Source: Histomonas meleagridis (taxonomy: Eukaryota; Parabasalia; Tritrichomonadida; Dientamoebidae). From it: 64,000 nt of DNA. Location: NCBI GenBank assembly GCA_020186115.1, contig WSYJ01000149.1, forward strand, positions 868,001-932,000, in the 5' to 3' direction. The notes under the pieces were generated by a model, which searched no databases, was not told the DNA's origin, and saw only the letters and a program-made list of their open reading frames with translations. Below are positions 19,582 through 30,471 of the stretch, piece after piece. Made by a program: the position numbers and the translations under genes. Numbering within the stretch: position 1 is the first letter of the stretch; every line of letters starts with the position of its first letter.

Positions 19582-20697
19582 ATGAGTGGAGAAACAGTTC
19601 GAATTAAATTCCTCACAAAAGATCCTAAATTAGCACTTCCTCAAGGTGACTTTGATGTTTCAGGTGCATTAAATCGAAAAGGATTATCTGATGCTTTAAA
19701 TCAAGTTTTCCAATTCGAAACACCAATTCCATTTGATTTCAAAATATATGGAAATTTCCTTCGTCAGTCCCTTAGTCAAGCAATTCAGAAATATGGGATT
19801 TCAACAGAAAATGTTATTCCAATAGAATTTTTCCCAGCTTTTAAACCACCTACTCCTGTTGATGAGGGTTCAGTAGAAGCATGGATTTCCTCGTTAAAGA
19901 TTCATGATAAGAATCTTTTAGGATCACTTTATGATGGAAGCATATTTTTAAATGAACAACGTTTTAGATATAATGAACAAGAACAATCACCTCTTAAATG
20001 CGTATCTTGGCTTGGTGCTAATGGTGCAGTAGCAGGTGATCTTGATGGGTGTGTTACATATTTTGATTTTGAATCAAATAATCACAAAAAATTCACTCTT
20101 CACAATGATGCTATTTATTCCATTGCCACTTATCCCTCCATTGATCATTTATTTGTTACTGGTTGTGCAGATGGAAGTATTTCAATGTGGTCAACATCTG
20201 AAGGTGGATCATTATTAAGTCCATTTGTAGGTCATTCAGATACTATTCAAACACTTCAATGGGTTGACCAAAACACGTTAGTCAGTGCCTCATTAGATCG
20301 AACCATTCGATTTTGGGATGTGAATGCACAACAAGAAAAAAGTCTTTTATCAGCATCATGCGGAATTTTAACGGTCGCCGTCAGAGGACCGTTAATTATC
20401 ACGGGGCACCCCGATAGAAGTATTCGATTATGGGATATTCGCTCAAGTGAAAGAAGATCAGTTGTTAATGAATTTAAGTCACATACAAATTGGGTCTCAT
20501 GTTTAACATGGGTTAATGATGAATTATTTGCTAGTGGTGGATATGATGGAGCAGTTAAATATTGGAATATTGGAACAGAAGTTCCATTAGGTACAATATC
20601 ACAACATGATGAAAAAGTCTTTGCAATAGTCTCATCAGAAGAAGATTTATATGCAGGTGGCTCAGGCCAAACAATTCATCATTATAAATTCATTTAA
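19582..20697 (+). CDS. Ribosome-biogenesis protein YTM1/WDR12
   Basis: The protein has 371 residues. Residues ~4-75 match the NLE domain (VRIKFLTKDPKLALPQG), the ubiquitin-like module that contacts the Rea1/Midasin MIDAS domain. The rest is a WD40 propeller of about seven blades, with clear repeats ending in FWDV, LWDI and YWNI. In other eukaryotes YTM1 forms the PeBoW complex with NOP7 and ERB1 and is needed for large-subunit maturation. The protein is somewhat shorter than the ~420-residue human form. The stop TAA is followed by A-rich sequence and converges on the BEACH gene 40 bases away. Confidence 0.88.
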   Translation: MSGETVRIKFLTKDPKLALPQGDFDVSGALNRKGLSDALNQVFQFETPIPFDFKIYGNFLRQSLSQAIQKYGISTENVIPIEFFPAFKPPTPVDEGSVEAWISSLKIHDKNLLGSLYDGSIFLNEQRFRYNEQEQSPLKCVSWLGANGAVAGDLDGCVTYFDFESNNHKKFTLHNDAIYSIATYPSIDHLFVTGCADGSISMWSTSEGGSLLSPFVGHSDTIQTLQWVDQNTLVSASLDRTIRFWDVNAQQEKSLLSASCGILTVAVRGPLIITGHPDRSIRLWDIRSSERRSVVNEFKSHTNWVSCLTWVNDELFASGGYDGAVKYWNIGTEVPLGTISQHDEKVFAIVSSEEDLYAGGSGQTIHHYKFI

Positions 20698-20737
20698 AAA
20701 AAAAAATAAACTTTTTATAAATTAAAACAATTTTTAT

Positions 20738-23700
20738 TTAATCAATCATTGCAGGAACAAAAATTATTGATTCATCTTCTGTAGAAACAACAAATCTACA
20801 AAATTCGTTTTCATATTTAATTGACAAAATTTTATGATCATATTTCCAAAGAATTTTCTTTCGTTTTAATGTTATTGCATTCAGTATTACTATTCTATTT
20901 TCTTCATCTACTAAACCTATATAATCCATTTGTTTATAATCCCAAGAATTAGTTGCATCGACAACTCTTTTATCATATTCTATTTCAGTTATCGGGCGAC
21001 CGTTAATTGTAAAATTCTTAATATAACACCTATCGTCTTCGCCCTCCCCAAAAACCACTATCGTACCTAAACAATGACAAATTATAACGTTCTTCGCGTA
21101 AACGTTCTTTTTGAAATTTAATGAAACGACTCTAAGTAAATTTAATTGGGGCAATAAACTAATAACCATTGAGTTATCTTTGGAACAAGTTACCCCAATT
21201 CCATAATCGACACTTGTATCGCAACATAAGATTGCGTCATGGTGAGCCATTAAAGAATTCACCAAAACAATTTTATTATCTTTTTGTTTAAACTTCCATA
21301 ACCCAATACACGAATCAGATCCACCACTAATTACGTAATTACCGAAAGCTTTTATACATACAATACCTGACAAATGTGGTGTATTATAAGACACTATAAT
21401 TGAACAAGAAACATCATCGAATACTCTTAAGTAAAGTGAATTTTCGACGGTAAAAGCGAATGAAGTCTCCAACAGATAAGCGATTTTGTTATTTTCCTTT
21501 GGGAATATGTCCAATTTTTTAGAATTCTGGAAATTTACTTGGAAGTAAGAAGCTGTTGATCTAATACAAAACAATTTACTATTTTGTAATACTGTATATA
21601 CTTTAATATCTTCATATGTATTACTAAACACTTTAAAATCAACAACAACCGAATGAATGTTTTGTAAGAATATAATTCTTTGTTCATTAACATCATTTGT
21701 CGGTAAAGAATTTATATGATGACTAAAGAATAATTGTTGTGGTACAATTCCAATAGTATTTAAATATTCGACAGTCATTTCAGGGTCTTCTTTTCCGATT
21801 CCATTCTCTGACCAAACGTTTGGATATATTTGAGGTGGATATGTATTCATATCTTCAACAGAGTATTGTTTAATTCCCCATATCATATCTATCCAATAAT
21901 TTAAGTTATTACGGACATAATTACTTTCTAATGCTATGATATGATTATATATTTGTTCCATTGGCGTCTTACTATACTTAGATAGTCGTACATCAGAAAT
22001 AGACTTTTGTTCAATATCTTTCCCTAAATCGAATTCATTCGAATTAATTAAAAATTCACAATCAAAATAAAACTCTGGTGTATACTCTTTCACTGCTTTC
22101 CCAAACCTTAAGATCGATGATATGTTTCCTGGTATGGAAAAAAACATTCGCATCGGTAAATCAAATTTCCCGTCTTGTAATGTAACATGTAATGTAGTAA
22201 ATGGTTCTAAGCGTACTAAGTATAATCCAATAGAAAAAACATTCGTATAAAGCGCTGAGAAAATATATGAATTCCCTGAGAATAATGTTTGCCTGGATAA
22301 CTCTTGAACACTTGACTTGTTCTGCCATAAGATGTTCTTGGATAAGTCTCTGTAATTTTCCGCTGATTCGAAATCGATTTCTTCTTCGTCTGATATGATC
22401 AAAATAGGAAAAACTGGATAAATGCGTCCATCTAAAAAGGATCGACCTGATAATAGGTTTAACCACATTAAATAATCAAAGTTGGATAATTGACGATGAC
22501 GCCAACGTTGTGTTAATTTTAAGTTTTCAATTTCAATATGTGATGGATTTTCTTGGAAAAAGATTTTGTTGGGTAATTGGATTTTCTTTAAGTTGGAGAT
22601 GAATTTGTGCGATTTTTGATTAGGAAATTGGAATAAATAACACTTTTTGTCAGTGGTAAATATTTGTATTGACTGTGGCATTTGTTGATACCAACACCAA
22701 AACAAATATTGGACTTTGGTGTTCTTAATGAATACACACTTGTTTTTGGTTAAATACATATAACCTTTGGAGATAACATTAAATATTCCGTTAGTTCTTT
22801 TCTTCGGGATTAATACTATTCGATTACATTCATCACTCCATATAATTTGACTAGTATTAAGAGTAGGTAAAGGTTCATGTTTCTTTTCAATTTTATCAAT
22901 AATTAAATTCGGTTGTAATTGTTCTATTTCTTGTAACGTAGTACGATTATTAGAATTACGTTTTAATGATTCCTTTAAGTGGTTATCAAAATGATGATTT
23001 CGTACTTCTAAAATAGGTCTAAAACGAAAATCATATTGATTCCCACGTTTAAAATACGGTTTTGTTTTATTTTCATAAAACGGCGAACGATCATAAGCCA
23101 AAGAAAAGTAGAGTCTTTGCCACGACCGTTTATGCTCATTTTGTTTTGAAATGAACGATAATTTTCCCCAGAATTTTGTTGTCAAAATTTCAATACGCGG
23201 AATTTCTAATTCGAATTTATTTAAAGTTTTATAAAATTCTTCGAATAATTGTACAGATATTTCAACGTTTGTTGCTAAATTATTTTTGTTTAAAGTTTTT
23301 GCATAAATTATTGGTAAATATTTTTCAGTATTTTTAACTTTTTTAATGATATAATTAATTAAATTTATAATATCTTTTTTCATTGTATCATATAAAAATG
23401 AAGAAATTATGAAAAAAGATAAATAGCTTAATGATTTATTTGAGATATATAATGTATGAAGTTGTAATAATTGAAATGCTGATTTCGTATCTTGCCATTT
23501 ATTATCGTATATATGTAAACCATATTTAGGCTTTATATCGATTTTATTAAATTTAATGAATTGGAACACGTCTAATTCGTCATCATTTTCTTCTTCTTCA
23601 TTATCATAAAACGACAAATGATAATTATATAAATAATATGAACAAATCAAATTTATGAATTTATTAACAAGTTTTATATCATTTAATTTACCAATTTGTA

Positions 23701-26700
23701 CTATTAAATCAACAATTAAATTATTCACTAAAGTTCGATTATTATATTTCTTTAAAATCGATATAATATCAATACAAGACAAAAACTTATTTAAAAATTC
23801 GAAATTATTTAATAAAACTTCATCCAAATAATTAATCAAATCATTCCATTTAAATAAGATTATAAAACTTAAGAAATAAACAAAAGTTATTGATTTAATA
23901 CATTCATTAAATTCGGGCATTGTAAATGATTCTTTAATAAAGTCATAAGCACATTTACTATCTTCTTCATTTAATTTATAAGAAGATATTATCAAAATCG
24001 ATAAGCATTTACAACTATGGAAATTACATAAATATTTTGTTAAATCAACTAAGAATTCATTTGAATAATTTTCTATTAATTGTACAAAAAATATCAAAAA
24101 TTTGTTAATATATTTCTCTTCAATTGCAATAAATTTCTCAATGATTATACATAATATCATTGGATCTTCTGTATATAAGAAATCATGTGTAACGATTATA
24201 TGTTTAGTAATTTCATTTTTTGTGTTTAATGAATTTAATACTTCTAATATAGTACAAATACTTTCATAATTAATATTATCTGTTTCTACTAATTTAAACA
24301 ATAATAAAATGTTATTTTCTTCATTATTTAATTCTAAAATCGATTTTAATATGTTTTTAAATCCATTTAATACATTAATATCAATTTTCTTATTTAATAT
24401 ACATGAATTAAATAATTGGATTACATTCATATATACGTTATTTAACTCATTGATATTATTAGTTTCATTTACAAGACTTTTCCAATCATTTAATATAATT
24501 GGTATAGTTTTTACATCGGATTTCTCCCATAACCCCGAATTAAATATTAAATGATCTCGATAATTTTTAAGTTCTTTAAATTCATTATCATATGAAAATA
24601 TAATTTTCCAATTCTTTTTAGTTAATAAATTTGGATTCATATTTAAAAAAAAATCGATAATAGAAAACGCATCAATTAAATCAATTTCTTGTAAAAATTT
24701 TTTATTTCTAATCAAAATGTTCATTAAAAAGTTATACAAAATCTCAAAGAAATTTAAATCATTTAAGTTAATAAATGAAAATAATGAAACTAAATATGAA
24801 ATACCTTTCGATACTTCAAAAACTCGTTCGAATCGATTCACAAATTTAAACATTATACCATTAAATTCACTTGGTTGTCCTTGAATATAATATAAAGTAT
24901 TTTGTTTTTTTAATCTCGTTGTATATAAAGATATAATTTTCGAATCATTTAATAATCGTATAAAACTTTTTAATGGCGTTTCATATATTTGTTTTGCTAA
25001 ATTCTTTTGTACAGGTAATGAATAAAAACTAATTTGACCAAATAACATATCGATCATTTCGAAGTTCTTTTCAGTATCTTTATATATATAAATTTTATCT
25101 ATTTCATTTATCAATGAACTTTTTGTTAATTTTTGTTCATATATTTCATTCGTATTTAATAAAACTTTTAAGTAATTTACCGGATTAAATTCGATATATA
25201 AATTATTCCATTGATTTGTAGGTACTTTATTATTAATGATTATAGTATGAAAGATATTTGTAGTTGATTTTATTTCAATGAATTCTTGAAATATTCGTAT
25301 TAATATATCCGATTGTTTACTTTGTAAATTTACTAATGTAATATATTCCGATTCATTTAAGAAATTCGATATTAAAAACCATAAAGAAAATGCAATTCCA
25401 TTCGAATGTTCTTTAAATGATATCCCCGGAATTAATATATAATCGAATTCTGTTGATAATAACAAAAAAGTATCCGTTTTCTTTTCTTGTACCATAATCA
25501 TTTTATCTAAATATTTATACATTAAATGATAATAATTCTTTAAATGATTATATTTATTAGGATTCAAATATCGTAAATATTTAAATAATGTCTTTCGATC
25601 ACAAATGTTTATTGTTATATTCGAGAATATATTTAAAAGTAATTCAATCGATTCTTCATTATTATTCGTTAATCCAATTTCTTTAAGTACTAAAAAATGG
25701 AAATTAAAATGAAATAATTTAAAACATTCAGTGATTGAATTTTCTGTAATGTCTTTTAATAATCGTAAAAAATTAATTTTATATTTCGTCCTAAATAAAA
25801 TTTTTGAAATTTCATATGTAAATTTGGACTTTATTCGTATGTTCTTAGGATGATTATTACTAATAATAGTTATTAAATATTTATATGCCTTTTCATTAAG
25901 TTCATTAGCTAATATTCCATTACTTAATGTTTCCCAATCGATCTTAATGAAATTCGAAACTTTTGGATTCATAAAACATTTAAAGAATTTGATAAATTGA
26001 TTTTGATTTTGAGGATTTTCTTCAAATTTCTTTGTTAATATTAACAAATAATTATTTGCGAAATTAATTTTGAAATCAATTGTTAAATATTTTATATAAA
26101 TTGTAAATATTTGGATCATATGATAATATAAATCATTTTCTTTTTTAATAATATTATAAAAAAAGTAATTAATAATTAAACTTTTAGAAAATGTATCGAA
26201 ATCATTTTTATATTGATTTAATAAATTCAAATAAATATTTATTATATGTTTATAACAGTTTTCATTCTTTAATAAAACTTTTAACTTTTTAATAAATTTT
26301 TTATTTTCCGATAAATATTTACATAATTCATGATGATTTTCTAATAAATAATTAATCTTTTGTAAAAACTCAATGAAATATTCCGAATTCTCATTGTTTA
26401 ATTTAGATGTTATACATGAACTTAATTGTGTAATAAATGGCGTTTCAAATGGAGAAATGTTTAAATATATATAATGTATTATTTCATTCGCAAATATTAT
26501 ATTAGAATTATTAAAATATTCAACAAAAATATTTGAAACTTCTTCAATGGATGAATAACTTGAGATTAATTTAAAGATTAATACACGAATTGGTATTAAT
26601 ATTGATAATTTTCCGGTTCTTTTGGCTTCAATAAAGTTAATTTCTGGATTAAAAATTTTCGGATTTATTATGAAATCTTGAAGTGAAATTTTGGATTCAT

Positions 26701-27796
26701 TAAATAAACTTAAAAATTTATAGTTATTCCGCTTTAAAAAATGTATAAATAATAAGATTAACGTTATAAAATTAACTTCAGAACAATTATATTCATTATA
26801 ATTTATTTTCATTAACATATTAATAAAATGATACATAGCTTTTTTGGATAGTAATTGAGTCAAAATTGTCATCTTCCCAACCATGTTTTTGGATTCATTT
26901 AAATAATATATTAATGTCCCAATGGTTGAAAAGTCATTTTTATGATTTGCTCCAAATGGAAATTCGACTGCGTCTAACGGTTGCTTGCCGATCATTTCGA
27001 ATACAAATTGGACGAAATTCGGAAATTCAATTGAACTGATTCTGATGAATTCAATGCATAACCCTAAAATTGGAAATACTAATGAATCATTTGGATTTCT
27101 CCCGTATATCTGTTTAAGAACTTGATATATGTTTAAAAGCTCTTGGTTTATTGGGAAATTTATTTTGTTTTTGTGGGATTGTGCAAAATGTAATACACAT
27201 AAAATATGAAGATTGGCATTAACTTGGGTTGAACTATCAGACATGTACGAAAAAAGAAGCAATTCGCATATTGTAAGATGTTGTGGATAAAAATAATCTG
27301 GAAGATCACCAAAAAGAACAACTAAAGAATGTAATTCCGAAATTATTTCTTGAATTTGAGAATACTTGGCGGCTTCCTTGTAGACTTTATAAAATAATTT
27401 AATGAATAAATCTTGATATTGGATATCTAAAAATTTATATGCATGATTTAATGCCTTTAAAAAAATGTTCCATATTTCTGGTTCCTCGCTAAGAACATTT
27501 GTATGGAGAAATGAAAAGAAATTTTGTAATAAAAATATTCCTAATTGATTTCTTAAAAATTCTGAATTAGGCATGGGAAGATTTTCTAGCTCTGGAACAA
27601 CACGCTTTAAGACACGACAGCTGCTATTGAAATCTTTTCTGTGATCTAAATTTTTATTTTGAATTATTGAAAATTTTGTTTCTGGACGAAAAGATATATC
27701 AGAAAGACATTCTTTAGATAAAGGAAGTTTAAATATTTTTGTTTTTTCTATTTCTTTGATTTTAACAATAAGTTTTTCTTCTTCTTTTGATTCCAT
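20738..27796 (-). CDS. Giant PH-BEACH-WD40 protein
   Basis: This uninterrupted 2352-codon frame starts at the ATG at 27796. The N-terminal two thirds are helical solenoid. A concanavalin-like insert lies near residues 780-900 (IPGISFKEHSNGIAFSLWF). A PH-like domain precedes the BEACH domain at ~1765-2040, which opens with NFDYLMWLNLLSGRSF (canonical NYDYLMxLNxxAGRS) and ends near PQQLFFSHH. WD40 repeats (~2120-2352) include VISGGSDSCIGLWKF. This is the layout of LYST, neurobeachin and LvsA proteins, which control lysosome size, vesicle fusion and membrane traffic. The long helical region is exceptionally AT-rich (Asn, Lys, Ile codons), unlike the C-terminal domains. Confidence 0.93.
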   Translation of the reverse strand: MESKEEEKLIVKIKEIEKTKIFKLPLSKECLSDISFRPETKFSIIQNKNLDHRKDFNSSCRVLKRVVPELENLPMPNSEFLRNQLGIFLLQNFFSFLHTNVLSEEPEIWNIFLKALNHAYKFLDIQYQDLFIKLFYKVYKEAAKYSQIQEIISELHSLVVLFGDLPDYFYPQHLTICELLLFSYMSDSSTQVNANLHILCVLHFAQSHKNKINFPINQELLNIYQVLKQIYGRNPNDSLVFPILGLCIEFIRISSIEFPNFVQFVFEMIGKQPLDAVEFPFGANHKNDFSTIGTLIYYLNESKNMVGKMTILTQLLSKKAMYHFINMLMKINYNEYNCSEVNFITLILLFIHFLKRNNYKFLSLFNESKISLQDFIINPKIFNPEINFIEAKRTGKLSILIPIRVLIFKLISSYSSIEEVSNIFVEYFNNSNIIFANEIIHYIYLNISPFETPFITQLSSCITSKLNNENSEYFIEFLQKINYLLENHHELCKYLSENKKFIKKLKVLLKNENCYKHIINIYLNLLNQYKNDFDTFSKSLIINYFFYNIIKKENDLYYHMIQIFTIYIKYLTIDFKINFANNYLLILTKKFEENPQNQNQFIKFFKCFMNPKVSNFIKIDWETLSNGILANELNEKAYKYLITIISNNHPKNIRIKSKFTYEISKILFRTKYKINFLRLLKDITENSITECFKLFHFNFHFLVLKEIGLTNNNEESIELLLNIFSNITINICDRKTLFKYLRYLNPNKYNHLKNYYHLMYKYLDKMIMVQEKKTDTFLLLSTEFDYILIPGISFKEHSNGIAFSLWFLISNFLNESEYITLVNLQSKQSDILIRIFQEFIEIKSTTNIFHTIIINNKVPTNQWNNLYIEFNPVNYLKVLLNTNEIYEQKLTKSSLINEIDKIYIYKDTEKNFEMIDMLFGQISFYSLPVQKNLAKQIYETPLKSFIRLLNDSKIISLYTTRLKKQNTLYYIQGQPSEFNGIMFKFVNRFERVFEVSKGISYLVSLFSFINLNDLNFFEILYNFLMNILIRNKKFLQEIDLIDAFSIIDFFLNMNPNLLTKKNWKIIFSYDNEFKELKNYRDHLIFNSGLWEKSDVKTIPIILNDWKSLVNETNNINELNNVYMNVIQLFNSCILNKKIDINVLNGFKNILKSILELNNEENNILLLFKLVETDNINYESICTILEVLNSLNTKNEITKHIIVTHDFLYTEDPMILCIIIEKFIAIEEKYINKFLIFFVQLIENYSNEFLVDLTKYLCNFHSCKCLSILIISSYKLNEEDSKCAYDFIKESFTMPEFNECIKSITFVYFLSFIILFKWNDLINYLDEVLLNNFEFLNKFLSCIDIISILKKYNNRTLVNNLIVDLIVQIGKLNDIKLVNKFINLICSYYLYNYHLSFYDNEEEENDDELDVFQFIKFNKIDIKPKYGLHIYDNKWQDTKSAFQLLQLHTLYISNKSLSYLSFFIISSFLYDTMKKDIINLINYIIKKVKNTEKYLPIIYAKTLNKNNLATNVEISVQLFEEFYKTLNKFELEIPRIEILTTKFWGKLSFISKQNEHKRSWQRLYFSLAYDRSPFYENKTKPYFKRGNQYDFRFRPILEVRNHHFDNHLKESLKRNSNNRTTLQEIEQLQPNLIIDKIEKKHEPLPTLNTSQIIWSDECNRIVLIPKKRTNGIFNVISKGYMYLTKNKCVFIKNTKVQYLFWCWYQQMPQSIQIFTTDKKCYLFQFPNQKSHKFISNLKKIQLPNKIFFQENPSHIEIENLKLTQRWRHRQLSNFDYLMWLNLLSGRSFLDGRIYPVFPILIISDEEEIDFESAENYRDLSKNILWQNKSSVQELSRQTLFSGNSYIFSALYTNVFSIGLYLVRLEPFTTLHVTLQDGKFDLPMRMFFSIPGNISSILRFGKAVKEYTPEFYFDCEFLINSNEFDLGKDIEQKSISDVRLSKYSKTPMEQIYNHIIALESNYVRNNLNYWIDMIWGIKQYSVEDMNTYPPQIYPNVWSENGIGKEDPEMTVEYLNTIGIVPQQLFFSHHINSLPTNDVNEQRIIFLQNIHSVVVDFKVFSNTYEDIKVYTVLQNSKLFCIRSTASYFQVNFQNSKKLDIFPKENNKIAYLLETSFAFTVENSLYLRVFDDVSCSIIVSYNTPHLSGIVCIKAFGNYVISGGSDSCIGLWKFKQKDNKIVLVNSLMAHHDAILCCDTSVDYGIGVTCSKDNSMVISLLPQLNLLRVVSLNFKKNVYAKNVIICHCLGTIVVFGEGEDDRCYIKNFTINGRPITEIEYDKRVVDATNSWDYKQMDYIGLVDEENRIVILNAITLKRKKILWKYDHKILSIKYENEFCRFVVSTEDESIIFVPAMID

Positions 27797-28079
27797 TTTT
27801 TACATCTGTATCGTGGCCGATTCAAATTCACGAGTATAAACGGTTCTATATTGAAATCATGACATATCGTTGCTCTTATTTTTTGATTGAAATAAATAAT
27901 TGAGATATTTGATAAGGGTATGGTAGGTAGATAAGAGTGTGTTTGTCCGAGCATTGAATTTCCTATCGGCTCATACAAAATACCACTTTTTAAGAGATCA
28001 AAAATTCTAAAACAAAGATTGAATAATTTATTTATGTGAAACATTTTTGATAGATTTTGAAGTGAAAGATTTTGACTTC

Positions 28080-30248
28080 TTACAAGAAAAAAGTATTAGT
28101 TGGGGGTTCAATTTCGTCTGTATCTTCATTAGGTTTTTCATCTGTTGTATTAGGAATATTTTTCTGATGTCTATGGAAACGAATCAAAACTACTACTAAT
28201 GAAATGAGTAGAATTATTGCAACACTACCACAAATTAAACCAATTAATATTGGTTTTGATAAAGTTTTAGATTTATTGGAATAATCATTTGTAACTAAGA
28301 AATAACCTGAATAATGAATTAAAGTTGGTAATAAAACAGTTTGATAATTATAATTAATAGAATTTGTAATTATAAATGTTAAAGTTGAATCATGTTCAGT
28401 TAATATTTTGGCGAATGAAATAAAGGAATTTAAAATCGTAAATGATACAGAAATTGTAATAGAATTGGTTGTAAAGTATGAGTGTGATATAGATACCCCA
28501 TAATATGTGAATGTTTGTGATTGTATATTCATAGTGGGATATATATTGTCAATCGTAGAAGTTAATTCTTGAGTTTCTGATATTGTTTCTACAAATGTAT
28601 GTTCAATTGTTTCAGATTTTTCATGATCATTATCATCTACTCTATCATTAATAATTAAATTTTGTTTGTTTGGAATATCTTCTAATTTCACAGTTCCTCC
28701 ATAAATAACATTAAGTTTCTTTTCACTTGTAATTTTCAAATTAGGCATTTTATATGATGAAAGAATAATTGTTAGATTTTTTGATGTTACTTTAATTTCA
28801 ATTTCTTTGAAATTATTTGATATTATTTTCGTTTCATTTACTTCAATTTCGTCATCTTTTATTTCGATTTGATTTACTATACAGTTTTGTATTGTTATTG
28901 ATTTTCCACATAGAAAAGTTTGCATTATTTTTAATGAATTTGTATCTGTGATTACATTATTTGCATTAAGTATTTCAGGTGTATTATTTCCAATGAAATT
29001 TAATCCTTTCATTTCTAAATCCCATAATGTAATATTTTCTTTCCCCTTAAATCCAATATATAAATTTTGAAGTTTGGTTGTTGAATGTTTGATTAAATCA
29101 CTATAATTCGTTATTTGATCATTATTAATCCATAAAGGAGAACCATCTTCAGTTTTTATTTGATAATTTTTTTGTAATAAAACCCATGGATCAATGGTTG
29201 GAGCTTTTGTTGTAACTTCAGTTGGATACTTTGATAAAAGAATATTAATATCGCTATCTTGAACCATTTTATAAAATTTATTGAGATTAGCTTCTGTTGA
29301 AAATTTATTATATTCTTTAGAACATGTTTTACTGTCATTTTCATAATATGATGAACATATATAGTTCGGGAAACAATCTACTGCCCAGAATTCATAATCA
29401 ATGTTTTGTGAAGAATTCCATTTCTTTGAAGTAATGGATACTTGACAATGTGATTCAAAAGAAATTTCTGATATATTTTCAATTTCTATAACTATTAGTT
29501 TCTTTTCAAGATGAATAACTTTGGTTGAAAGTAATTTGTCATCACATTTCACAGAACCTGTAGTGCCTGATGGAAATTCAATCATAAATTTTGGTACAAG
29601 TGAAATTCGAGGATATATTAAGCGATAAGGAACTGGACCTGGTGGAGGATATGCAATGAAATCTTGTGAATTAGATAAATTATACCAACCAAGTACTAAT
29701 TGAGATGTGTAATTATCATAAACACCAAATGCACTTTCAGAAAGAGATGGGGCGAAAAGTTTCATACGATGTCTAACTTCCTTACTGAATTCACCTTCAT
29801 CTTGAACAAATGCATCTATAGCACGGTGGGATGGGGAAGATCCTTTGTTAATATTTGAATTCATAATAGCAGTCATAGCATCTTTATTACAACACTTGGA
29901 TTGAGGACATGATTTTAAATATGGAAACTCAGGATTTAAAGCTATAATCATACAACCTTTTTGCGCTGCTATTTGTTTTGATCCTCTATTGTATGTAACT
30001 GATGACAATCCAACCAGATTTCGATAAAAGTTTGTACGCCTCTCTACGTCATCTACAGTTTCAGGATTCAATATCCCAAGATCGCAATTATCTGGATCAG
30101 AAGGAGCAATCCAACTCCATCCCGAATTTGCTATATATTGATTTTTCATCATTAAGCAAACTTCCTCTTTTGTTCTATTTTGTAACTTTAAAAGCTGTTC
30201 AGGAGTATATGGATAAGCAAGATTAAATAAAATTAATATTAAATACAT
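28080..30248 (-). CDS. CAP/SCP-like type I surface protein
   Basis: The 722-residue protein starts at the ATG at 30248. It has a short signal peptide (MYLILILFNLAYP). A domain at ~55-200 resembles the CAP/SCP family: RTNFYRNLVGLSSVTYN resembles the family's helix-1 and GL-pL-wn motif, followed by IAAQKGCMIIA, paired cysteines and a C-terminal GWYN. A long Asn/Ser/Thr-rich ectodomain follows, with many N-glycosylation sequons. A single transmembrane segment (~667-690, LIGLICGSVAIILLISLVVV) and a 30-residue acidic cytoplasmic tail end the protein. It is probably a cell-surface or lysosomal glycoprotein. The CAP call is moderate because divergence is high. Confidence 0.7.
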   Translation of the reverse strand: MYLILILFNLAYPYTPEQLLKLQNRTKEEVCLMMKNQYIANSGWSWIAPSDPDNCDLGILNPETVDDVERRTNFYRNLVGLSSVTYNRGSKQIAAQKGCMIIALNPEFPYLKSCPQSKCCNKDAMTAIMNSNINKGSSPSHRAIDAFVQDEGEFSKEVRHRMKLFAPSLSESAFGVYDNYTSQLVLGWYNLSNSQDFIAYPPPGPVPYRLIYPRISLVPKFMIEFPSGTTGSVKCDDKLLSTKVIHLEKKLIVIEIENISEISFESHCQVSITSKKWNSSQNIDYEFWAVDCFPNYICSSYYENDSKTCSKEYNKFSTEANLNKFYKMVQDSDINILLSKYPTEVTTKAPTIDPWVLLQKNYQIKTEDGSPLWINNDQITNYSDLIKHSTTKLQNLYIGFKGKENITLWDLEMKGLNFIGNNTPEILNANNVITDTNSLKIMQTFLCGKSITIQNCIVNQIEIKDDEIEVNETKIISNNFKEIEIKVTSKNLTIILSSYKMPNLKITSEKKLNVIYGGTVKLEDIPNKQNLIINDRVDDNDHEKSETIEHTFVETISETQELTSTIDNIYPTMNIQSQTFTYYGVSISHSYFTTNSITISVSFTILNSFISFAKILTEHDSTLTFIITNSINYNYQTVLLPTLIHYSGYFLVTNDYSNKSKTLSKPILIGLICGSVAIILLISLVVVLIRFHRHQKNIPNTTDEKPNEDTDEIEPPTNTFFL

Positions 30249-30471
30249 TAATACTGAATTATTGATTTAAACTTTATAAATTGAGATCAAAGTACCTTTT
30301 AAGAAGTACTCAAATTTGAATATTGGAAAACTCGGATTTATGTAGATAGACGCCAGTGTAATGAATTAATTGTACCAATCAAATGGTTTTTAGTTAATTT
30401 TCTGTTTCTGCCTCCAATTTTATGTCTCAAGAGCCAAATTTATCATTTTCAAAACAAATTAAATACATTTA

